From: Bugula neritina
Taxonomy: Eukaryota > Bryozoa > Gymnolaemata > Cheilostomatida > Bugulidae
Direction of reading: 5' to 3'
DNA: 64,000 nt
Assembly (NCBI GenBank): GCA_964035545.1
Contig: OZ037768.1
Location: forward strand, 2,221,501-2,285,500
How positions within the stretch are numbered: position 1 is the first letter of the stretch; the number at the start of each line of letters is the position of its first letter. This document shows, piece by piece, positions 38,801-50,800 of this stretch. The notes beneath the pieces were generated by a model. The model did not search any database and was not told the origin of the DNA. It was given only the letters and a program-made list of their open reading frames with translations. The translations under genes were made by a program, and so were the position numbers.

Positions 38801-41800
38801 GCATGTCACACATTTTTTTTTATTACCCATTCAACAGCATCAGGGAAATAAGTTCAATGATAGTGCAGAACAATACTTCAAATATATACTTATAACTAGT
38901 AGTGAAAAATATTTCCCATATTGTATATCTAGCTTTCATATCCTAGTCACTAGTGTGCGCTTTCTATACAAGACAAGTAGAGTCTGTCAATCTCACCTTT
39001 TCCATTTTTTCTACTAAAGGACTTCTTACTGGGAAAATACAGAGCTGTGATTATTGATGAAGCTCACGAGAGAAGTGTCTATACAGATGTTCTGATTGGT
39101 CTACTCTCCAGGATTGTCTCCCTTCGTCATAAGGTAAGAACCGATTTCAGTGTAACTGTACACCTGGTACATGTGTATCTGTCTACAGCTGTTTTGAGTT
39201 ATACCAAGTACCTGTCTACAGCTGTCTTACTTATACCAAGTACCTGTCTACAGCTGCATTAAGTGATAATAAATAAATTTATAATTCATTACAAATATTT
39301 GCATGTTTTAATGTGCATAGAGTTGGTTGGCAGTGAAAGTCCAGTGTTTTACGTTCTCATAAGTTTATGTTTGATTAGTTGTTGTGATTTTAGAAAGGAA
39401 ATCCCCTCAAACTGATAATAATGTCTGCAACACTTCGAGTGGAAGACTTCCGAGATAACAAAATGTTATTCCCTGAGCCCCCGCCTGTTCTCAAGGTGTG
39501 TTTACCTCAACAACATTTCATCTAGTTTTAGTTGGCCGTGAAATGCTGAGTGTATCTAAAAAGAGTTTAGTTGCATGTTTACTATGTAATATTATGTCAA
39601 TTTCTTGAAGACCTGATTGTCTTGTTGGTATTTATTTGTAGGTGAATAAAGGACTTTTTACTTCATCAAATGGATAGACTTAATTTTATTGCTATCTTCA
39701 TATTAAATTTATTTTTTGCAATTTCATGCTAAAATCAATTTTGAAAAAGAAACTTGCCCACCGATACAGTACTTGACTAAGATAATACTTTCTGCAGATT
39801 GACTCCAGACAGTTTCCTGTCACCGTTCACTTCAACAAGAGAACTCCCGAGGACTACCTGACTGAAACGTTCCGGAAAGTCTGTAAGATTCACCGCCAAC
39901 TTCCTGCCGGCGGCATACTCGTCTTCGTTACTGGCAAACAGGAAGTTCATACGTTGTGCAGAAAACTCCAGAGGACATTTCCGTCTACGAAACCCAAACC
40001 TGATGGTAGAGTTCAGCTATTCTGTGAATTTTTTAAAATAATTTTGAGTTCATTTGTTTCTTTTAATTTATCTGTTTCTGCTGAAAAGAGAGAAGTGTGT
40101 GTCATGCGGTGTTTGAAAACTCTGTGGGTATAGCTAATTAAAATTAAAATGCTGTTTATTTTTACTTTTTGTTTTAGAAGATGTACCTGAAGAAAAACCG
40201 ACCAATGAGAAAGAAGCTCCACTTGCGAGAGAGAAACCTGTAACATTAGATGAGAAGCTACCCACCATAGAGCTGAACAGGTGGAGAATTCTTTCCTGGA
40301 AATGTTCTTGATTTGTTTTTAAGCTAATAAAGTATAAAGAGTTGCTCACACTGTATTTTGTAACTTTTCTTGTTAAACAATTCAGCCTCCGGTCTTAGTG
40401 TCAATTCTTAGCAGCTTGTAGCTGATTTCACAAATTGAAACGCAATGCAAAATTAGATTAAATTTTTCCATGCAAATAATTAGCTCTTTGCACAAGGTGA
40501 GATATAATTTTAAGATTGTATATAACGCTACACCCTGAAGTATTGTAAATACACTTTTACCTACTGAGTTCTAAATTGTTAAGCTCTGTGTTATATGTAT
40601 AGTTCTTAGTGCGTTTTATTCAGCTATTCAGCATTGCCTATGGATGAACAAGCAGAGTTGATTGGTGAGCAGAATGACCTTGACATAGAAGATGAGTCAG
40701 AGGGATCTGATGCAGAAGAGGATATTCAATCTGACAAGGTACACCGCCAAGGGTTTTCCTATGAGGAGAATTAGTTGTATTACACCCTACTATTTTAATA
40801 TACTCTAATATCTTTATTTATTGTACTAACTGCTGTATTTAAAGTATTTTATTACTGCTCACGTTCTAATTAAGGTTTTTACACTAATTGTTGATTTTTT
40901 TGCTGAGAAAAAAACCTGCTCGAGCAGTTATTAAGCTCTCATTTTTATAATCACAATCCTAGTAAGACTCCTACAGTTTCTGTACCAACACTGGGTCTGG
41001 GGGGATGCCTTTATGATGTCACCAATGACTCTACTAGGGTTTCATCTATCAGCATAATACAACACGTGTGTTCTACCAGCACTTCTACTAACTGGACCGT
41101 GTTTAGAGCAGCTGTGGTAGAATGCCTCATTGCCTTTCTCTCTATTGACCAGGTGTTTGACTACGAGCAGAGACAGGCAGATAGACAACTCCCGCTATAC
41201 GTGCTGCCCCTCTACTCCCTCCTCAACACTAAGAGACAGGCTCTGGTGTTTGAACGTCCTCCAGAGGGATGCCGGCTCTGTGTCGTGTCGACCAATGTTG
41301 CCGAGACGTCCCTCACCATCCCCAACATTAAATATGTGGTGGACTCGGGCAAAGTAAGCTACAATCACTCAAACTCAAATATTACATGCATTGGATGTCA
41401 ACTTTTTAAGCCTATGTTTTGTATATTTGGGAGGCACTTAGCAGCTTCTTTATCTGTTCAGTTGACATTCTAGCTAAGCTGAAAGTTAGCATTAGTCTTA
41501 GGCTCATAGCATAGGTAGGTATTATTGGAACACAGTTACATTGTGTTTATAATTATTATGCATGTTGCCACATTATCCCCCCTTGTTTCATATAAAGTCT
41601 GTTTTTATAAGTTGGATATTATTGACAACATTGTCATTTCATTTGCAGACGAAGAACAAATTTTATGATAAAGTGACTGGAGTCTCCACGTTTCGAGTGA
41701 CCTTCACCTCACAGGCTTCAGCCAATCAAAGAGCTGGTCGTTCAGGAAGAACAGCTCCCGGTCACTGCTACAGGTTAGCTTGTCTCACTGAATAATGATG

Positions 41801-44800
41801 TATACATGTATCGTGCCATATCGTATCGTATCATACCACCTTGCAATTAGTACTGAGTTCATGTGGGAATAGTGAACGTACTAAAATTGCTAAAACACCA
41901 ACATTTGAGCTTGTTAGTGTTTTTGATCCTAATTCTTGATGCTAATTTATGTCTTTGTGTGTTTATTAAATACCAAAAAAATGCTAATATAATCTGTACA
42001 AAGGTAGGAGAAATGATATGCTGTCACAGATTGATACTAGCTGTCACAGATAGATACTGACTGTCACAGATAGATACTGACTGTCACAGATAGATACTGA
42101 CTGTCACAGATAGATACTGACTGTCACAGATAGATACTGACTGTCACAGATTGATGCTGACTGTCACAGATAGATACTGACTGTCACAGATAGATACTGA
42201 CTGTCACAGATAGATACTGACTGTCACAGATTGATGCTGACTGTCACAGATAGATACTGACTGTCACAGATTGATGCTGACTGTCACAGATAGATACTGA
42301 CTGTCACAGATAGATACTGACTGTCACAGATAGATACTGACTGTCACAGATTGATGCTGACTGTCACAGATAGATACTGACTGTCACAGATAGATACTGA
42401 CTGTCACAGATTGATACTGACTGTCACAGATTGATACTGACTGTCACAGATAGATACTGACTGTCACAGATTGATACTGACTGTCACAGATAGATACTGA
42501 CTGTCACAGATAGATACTGACTGTCACAGATAAATACTGACTGTCACAGATTGATACTGACTGTCACAGATAGATACTGACTGTCACAGATAGATACTGA
42601 CTGTCACAGATATATACTGACTGTCACAGATTGATGCTGACTGTCACAAATGGACTAATAAAATGCTGACACAGCACTACTATGAATTACCTCATGTAGT
42701 GTTTACACAAGTGGCTCCTGGCACCAATCAGCTGTGTGTATGCTAGCATGGTGCCCTCCTTCACCTGCAAACACCACATTCAAGATATTCTCATCTGACT
42801 ATTAGCAATAGTCGGGTGGGCTCTGCGGACTGCAGAGTAGCTGTTTAGTTGTAGATCTCAAGCTAAAGTGTAGCAGGAGGACCTTCAACTCACTGAGTAT
42901 ACTAGTTGATAGAGTTCTCTTTACTGTAGGATCTACTCGTCAAGTGTATTCAATGATGAGTTTGAGAAGTTTTCTGCCCCGGAGATTGTGAGTCGCCCAG
43001 TTGACGATCTCATATTGCAGATGAGTTCTATGGGCATCGAGAAAGTGATCAACTTTCCCTTTCCTACTCCACCATCTGACGAGAGTTTACTGGTGAGTTT
43101 TACTTGTGTTTACTCTGTATTACTTGTGATTACTCTGTATTATTTGTGTTTACTCAGTATTACTTGTGTTTACTCTGTATTACTTGTGTTTACTCTGTAT
43201 TACTTGTGTTTACTCTGTATTACTTGTGTTTACTCTGTATTACTTGTGTTTACTCAGTATTACTTGTGTTTCCTCTGTATTACTTGTGTTTACTCTGTAT
43301 TACTTGTGTATACTCTGTATTACTTGTGTTTACTCCAGGCAGCCCAAGACCTTCTCATAAAGCTCGGAGCCCTGAAGGTCACCAAAGGTCGATTCAGAAG
43401 AGCTATAAGTAAGTGACCCTCTTATCCTGACCCCTTATACTGAACGCAAGTTTGTTTGTTTGTTTGTTTTATTTTGTCGTAGTTGGGGAAAAAAATTAAT
43501 TGAAAAAAAATAAACAAAATGACAGGGCCTATGGCGCAATAGCACTGTAGCTAGTCGAGGCACCGAGCCATGAATGGTTGACAGTTATATAAGATTTTTG
43601 TTTAGGTTTTTGGAAGTTTTAGCAACTCGAAGAGTTTTATTTTTTTATCTGGAAATTTGCCATTAGGTGGTCTCTCAGGGCAAGTTCTGGTTGTTAGCTT
43701 TCTTAGCTGATATAAGTAAAATATACCTTTTAGAGTCTCAAGTCTCATAAATCCCCAGTATTCACAATTTATTTTGATTAAATTTTTGAGTTTCGGCATA
43801 TTATTGATGTACGCTGAAACTTCAGCGCACTAGTGTATGTATGTAGTGGTTGGTTGTGTGTAGTGGTTGGTTGTGTGTAGTGGTTGGTTGTGTGTAGTGG
43901 TTGGTTGTGTGTAGTGGTTGGTTGTGTGTAGTGGTTGGTTGTGTGTAGTGGTTGGTTGTATGTAGTGGTTGGCTGTGTGTAGTGGTTGGTTGTGTGTAGT
44001 GGTTGGTTGTGTGTAGTGGTTGGTTGTGTGAAGTGGTTGGTTGTGTGTAGTGGTTGGCTGTGTGTAGTGGTTGGCTGTGTGTAGTGGTTGGCTGTGTGTA
44101 GTGGTTGGCTGTGTGTAGTGGTTGGTTGTGTGTAGTGGTTGGTTGTGTGTAGTGGTAGTGTGTGGTTAATATTATGTTATATTTTCAGCTGATGAGGTCA
44201 GCACTCAAATAACGGACCTGGGGAAGACGATGGCACTGTTTCCTGTAGCTCCCCGATATGCCAGGATGTTAGCCTTGGCTCATCAAAAGGATCTGCTGGA
44301 GTATATTATAGCCATTGTGTCGGCCTGCTCTGTCCAGGAGCTTTTTGTGGAGGACAGTCTAAATTCAGCCTTAGAGGCAAGCACTCTCTATACGTACAAT
44401 CTCAGTCTAATAGCTCTATTACAAGCTGGTTGAATTTATTTTAGCCCTTTTAAGCCGCGATAACTACTAAATGATGTAATCAACGCCGTTGTGGTTAAGC
44501 CAAGTACTTGGAAAAAAACACACAACTGAAATATGTGGCATCATCTGCATGTTGCTAGGCAGCACACCTTGCCTAGCAACACATAAACACTCGTGAAATG
44601 TAATGTTTTGATATTTTGAAAAAAGTTTGCAGCCCAACATGATAGGATTGAAAGTTAAAAAGCAGTAATATACGGTTGTGGGTAACTAAAAGGAAATAAA
44701 AAAAAAAAGATATAAAGTCATTTGCAGTTCATGCAATGTATTTATTCCCTAGCTCTGCAGTCACAAGTGAATGGATGTGTTTGTGAGAAAACCACATTAC

Positions 44801-47800
44801 AATACGCATAATACATTATTTTTGAGCTTCGTCTATAATAATTCCATACCGAAACTGCTTTAATAATTCTCCACTAGGTTTTCTGTTTCCAACTTTCTCA
44901 TTTGTTGATGTAGGATGGTGACATGTCCAAGATGGCTGCCCGAATAAACAAGCAGAAGACTCAGTGGGCAGGCCGGGTATATATTCAATGTCAATAATAT
45001 GCTTTCATTATTTTTATATTTGTAATTTTATTCTAACATGAGCAGTAGCTGAAAAGTGTTTTCGGTTATGCTAATTAAATTTTATAGACTGCATATTTGC
45101 TAAATGAAGAAACATCTGCTGTAGTCTCCCCTGTTTTGGTGCATTATTTCAAGTTTAGTATAGTTCTCTGTATTTAAGTGCAATACTTCAAATTCATACT
45201 ATCAGGTGATGCAGAAATGTGTATTATAATAGAAATAGTTGTAATACAATGTTACAATGTTAACTTCACCAGCTGCCTCTGGTAATCATGACTCATCCAC
45301 ATTGCTGACTTTCCTCGTAGGGCCAGTCACTGCTGACAGGAGATGCTATGGTGTATCTGAAAGCTATTGGGGCAGCGGAGTTTGCTGGAGGCACTCCCGC
45401 ATTCTGTGAGTTGAATGGGCTGAGATTTAAGGCTATTTCTGAAGTACGGAAGCTACGAGTGCAACTCACAAATATCGGTGAATATTTTTAATCTCAATTG
45501 TAGTGCAACAGGCAGTTCTTTTAACTTTACCAACATCAATTTAGTGTGTAGTAATATTCAACTGTGTACTGTAATATATTGTGTAACATTCAACTGTATA
45601 CTGTAATATATTATGCAATATCTTGTTGTAGTGAACTCGGTATTGCCGTCGGCACAGATATGTGTAGACCCAAAAATGTCTCCCCCAACAGAGATTCAGG
45701 CTAAGCTGATTCGACAGATCATGCTGGTCGGACTAGCTGATAGGGTGGCCAGGTATCTGTGTGTCAGTACTCAGTGTGTTGACAAGTGCTCTGTCTGTCA
45801 GTACTCAGTGTGTTGACAAGTGCTCTGTCTGTCAGTACTCAGTGTGTTGACAAGTGCTCTGTCTGTCAGTACTCAGTGTGTTGACAAGTGCTCTGTCTGT
45901 CAGTACTCAGTGTGTTGACAAGTGCTCTGTCTGTCAGTACTCAGTGTGTTGACAAGTGCTCTGTCTGTCAGTACTCAGTGTGTTGACAATGCTCTGTCTG
46001 TCAGTACTCAGTGTGTTGACAAGTGCTCTGTCTGTCAGTACTCAGTAATGATTTGGTTCTCATTCTAATATATTTAATATTACGTGTGCGGGTCTATCAT
46101 CTCTCTCATTGTCTCTAATATTTTACTCTATTCTACTGCTCTTCTCTAATAGAGTTCTGTAATATCAGTTCTACTTATAAGTAGTTTATAACTAATATAT
46201 AATAAGTTGTAGTAGCAGTAGCCGATTCAAGTTACTTTAGTCTACAGTCTGCTATATTCGCTGAATGTCATGCCTGTACCTGCTGTGATGTTTTCAGACT
46301 AAATGTAGTGCCGAATAATGCAGAACCTGATGTTAAAAAGAAAATGAGAAACTCTTATCAGGTAAGATAGTCGTTTCTCTTTGATGTTCTTATGTTATAC
46401 AGTGTCAGTAGTTCCTATTGGTACAAAAAGTCACAGAAAACCTTCCAGGTTGTAGCATTCTTGATAAAAATAGTTGAAAAATTGAACTAAATTTGATTTT
46501 CAGATTTCATGCAACTTCAATGAGCAATAATTGCTTATGTTTTGCAGCAAAACGCAAGCAATTTGATTACCATTTTCTATCAGTAAATGTGCTAAGTTTG
46601 ATTGGATGGGAGCATATTACGCAACTGAAGAATAGCTTGTTCTCGCGTGTTGTGTAGTGCCGCGTAAGTTTCGCCAGTAAATTAGCCTGTGATCCTTGTT
46701 ATTGTAGACAACCCTCATCAATGACTATTGTTACATCCACCCGTCTTCTGTACTCTATAAGAAGAATCCGGAATATGTTGTCTACCAGGATATAATGGAG
46801 GCTAATGATAAGGTCTACCTGAGAGGTCTGTGTGTGTGGTGACTTAGATGTCGGTGTGTGTTGTGACTTAGAGGTCAATGTGTCATGACTTAGAGCTCGG
46901 TGTGTTGTGACTTAGAGCTCGGTGTGTTGTGACTTTAAGGTCTGTGTGTGTTGTGACTTAGAGGTCATTGTGTTGTGACTTAGAGGTCTGTGTGTGTTGT
47001 GACTTAGAGCTCGGTGTGTTGTGACTTTAGGGTCTGTGTGTTGTGACTTAGAGGTCTGTGTGTGTTGTGACTTAGATGTCAGTGTGTCGTGACTTAGAGG
47101 TCTGTGTGTGTTGTGACTTAGAGATATGTTCTGATGTAGAAGTCAGTGTGTTGTGACTTAGATGTCTGCTGATACCTTAATAAATTTTTCAACCAAGTCT
47201 GGGAAACCTTCAGTGGATACTTGTAGTTGAAGTCTGAAGCATTCAAAGTAATGGAAAGTGTCTATTGACAAACACCTTTAAATTGGGAAGTTGCGGAGCT
47301 ATTCTTGTTTTCTGTAGGTGTGATCGCGATTGAACCTGATTGGTTGCCGATATATGCTGCTGAGAGGTGCACTTTCTCTCCTCCTCTGGACAATCCGCCC
47401 CCCAGATATGTTGGCCGCTTCGGGACTGTCAAATGTCACATGGCGTCCACATTTGGTGAGTTTTCCCGCATTACCGTAAATGGAGTGTAATCCTGCGGGA
47501 CTTGGACTGCTGCATTTCTGTCATTTATGTTTGTGTACTATTAGTCAGTAAACAGTGAAATATCTTTAGAATATATTATTATTTATACTAATGATTCAAG
47601 TGCTGACTTTAGGTCCACACTTGTGGCAGCTGCCGGTAATTGAGCTGGATTACCCGGAGAAAGTAGAAAAATACAGATACTTTGCAATGGCTGTGCTTGA
47701 CGGCAACGTTATCAGACATATGAAGAAACTGGTTCCCAAATACCTCGCATCACCCTCCATAATGATAAAATCCTGGGCCAGGTGGGTGTAGTTATTATGT

Positions 47801-50800
47801 TACTAGGTGAGTGTAGTTGTTATATTACCAGGTGAGTGTAGTTATTATATTACCAGGTGGGTGTAGTTATTATATTACTAGGTGGGTGTAGTTGTTATAT
47901 TACTAGGTGAGTGTAGTTATTATATTACTAGGTGAGTGTAGTTATTATATTACTAGGTGAGTTTAGTTATTATATTACCAGGTGGGTGTAGTTATTATAT
48001 TACCAGGTGAGTGTAGTTATTATATTACTAGATGAGTGTAGTTATTATATTACTAGGTGAGTGTAGTTATTATATTACCAGGTGAATGTAGTTATTGTAT
48101 TACTAGGTGAGTGTAGTTATTATATTACCAGGTGAGTTTAGTTATTATATTACCAGGTGAGTGTAGTTATTATATTACTAGGTGAGTGTAGTTATTATAT
48201 TACTAGGTGAATGTAGTTATTATATTACTAGATGAGTGTAGTTATTATATTACTAGGTGAATGTAGTTATTATATTACTAGGTGAGTGTAGTTATTATAT
48301 TACTAGGTGAGTGTAGTTATTATATTACTAGGTGAGTGTAGTTATTATATTACTAGATGAGTGTAGTTATTATATTACTAGGTGAGTGTTGTTATTATAT
48401 TACCAGGTGAGTATAGTTATTATATTACCAGGTGAGTGTAGTTATTATATTACTAGGTGAATGTAGTTATTATATTACTAGGTGAGTGTAGTTATTATAT
48501 TACCAGGTGAGTGTAGTTATTATATTACTAGGTGAGTGTAGTTATTATATTACTAGGTGAGTGTAGTTATTATATTACCAGGTGAGTTTAGTTATTATAT
48601 TACTAGGTGAGTATAGTTATTGTATTACTAGGTGAGTGTAGTTATTATATTACTAGGTGAGTGTAGTTATTATATTACTAGATGAGTGTAGTTATTATAT
48701 TACTAGGTGAGTGTAGTTATTATATTACCAGGTGAGTGTAGTTATTATATTACTAGGTGAGTGTAGTTATTATATTACTAGGTGAGTGTAGTTATTATAT
48801 TACTAGGTGAGTATAGTTATTATATTACTAGATGAGTGTAGTTATTATATTACCAGGTGAGTGTAGTTATTATGTTACTAGGTGAGTGTAGTTATTATAT
48901 TACTAGATGAGTGTAGTTATTATATTACTAGGTGAGTGTAGTTATTATATTACTAGGTGAGTATAGTTATTATATTACTAGATGAGTGTAGTTATTATAT
49001 TACTAGATGAGTGTAGTTATTATATTACTAGGTGAGTGTAGTTATTATATTACTAGGTGAATGTAGTTATTATATTACTAGATGAGTGTAGTTATTATAT
49101 TACTAGATGAGTGTAGTTATTATGTTACTAGGTGAGTGTAGTTATTATATTACCAGGTGAGTATAGTTATTATATTACTAGATGAGTGTAGTTATTATAT
49201 TACTAGATGAGTGTAGTTATTATATTACTAGGTGAGTGTAGTTATTATATTACTAGGTGAATGTAGTTATTATATTACTAGATGAGTGTAGTTATTATAT
49301 TACTAGATGAGTGTAGTTATTATATTACTAGGTGAGTGTAGTTATTATATTACTAGATGAGTGTAGTTATTATATTACTAGGTGAGTATAGTTATTATAT
49401 TACTAGATGAGTGTAGTTATTATATTACTAGATGAGTGTAGTTATTATATTACTAGGTGAGTGTAGTTATTATATTACTAGGTGAATGTAGTTATTATAT
49501 TACTAGATGAGTGTAGTTATTATATTACTAGATGAGTGTAGTTATTATATTACCAGGTGAGTATAGTTATTATATTACTAGATGAGTGTAGTTATTATAT
49601 TACTAGATGAGTGTAGTTATTATATTACTAGGTGAGTGTAGTTATTATATTACTAGGTGAATGTAGTTATTATATTACTAGATGAGTGTAGTTATTATAT
49701 TACTAGATGAGTGTAGTTATTATATTACTAGGTGAGTGTAGTTATTATATTACTAGGTGAATGTAGTTATTATATTACTAGATGAGTGTAGTTATTATAT
49801 TACTAGATGAGTGTAGTTATTATATTACTAGGTGAGTGTAGTTATTATATTACTAGATGAGTGTAGTTATTATATTACTAGGTGAGTATAGTTATTATAT
49901 TACTAGATGAGTGTAGTTATTATATTACTAGATGAGTGTAGTTATTATATTACTAGGTGAGTGTAGTTATTATATTACTAGGTGAATGTAGTTATTATAT
50001 TACTAGATGAGTGTAGTTATTATATTACTAGGTGAGTGTAGTTATTATATTACCAGGTGAGTATAGTTATTATATTACTAGATGAGTGTAGTTATTATAT
50101 TACTAGATGAGTGTAGTTATTATATTACCAGGTGAGTGTAGTTATTATATTACTAGGTGAGTGTAGTTATTATATTACTAGGTGAGTGTAGTTATTATAT
50201 TACTAGATGAGTGTAGTTATTATATTACTAGGTGAGTGTAGTTATTATATTACCAGGTGAGTGTAGTTATTATATTACCAGGTGAGTGTAGTTATTATAT
50301 TACTAGGTGAGTGTAGTTATTATATTACTAGGTGAGTATAGTTATTATATTACTAGATGAGTGTAGTTATTATATTACCAGGTGAGTGTAGTTATTATGT
50401 TACTAGGTGAGTGTAGTTATTATATTACTAGATGAGTGTAGTTATTATATTACTAGGTGAGTATAGTTATTATATTACCAGGTGAGTGTAGTTATTATAT
50501 TACTAGGTGAGTGTAGTTATTATATTACTAGGTGAGTGTAGTTATTATATTACCAGGTGAGTGTAGTTATTATATTACTAGATGAGTGTAGTTATTATAT
50601 TACTATATGAGTGTAGTTATTATATTACCAGGTGAGTGTAGTTATTATATTACTAGGTGAGTGTAGTTATTATATTACTAGATGAGTGTAGTTGTTATAT
50701 TACCAGGTGAATGTAGTTATTATATTACTAGATGAGTGTAGTTATTATATTACTAGGTGAGTATAGTTATTATATTACCAGGTGAGTGTAGTTATTATAT

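Noticed and set aside
43517-43580. tRNA-like words GGCCTATGGCGCAATAG near DHX37 exon 17
   Set aside because: An A-box-like match exists, but no B-box at a plausible distance on either strand.
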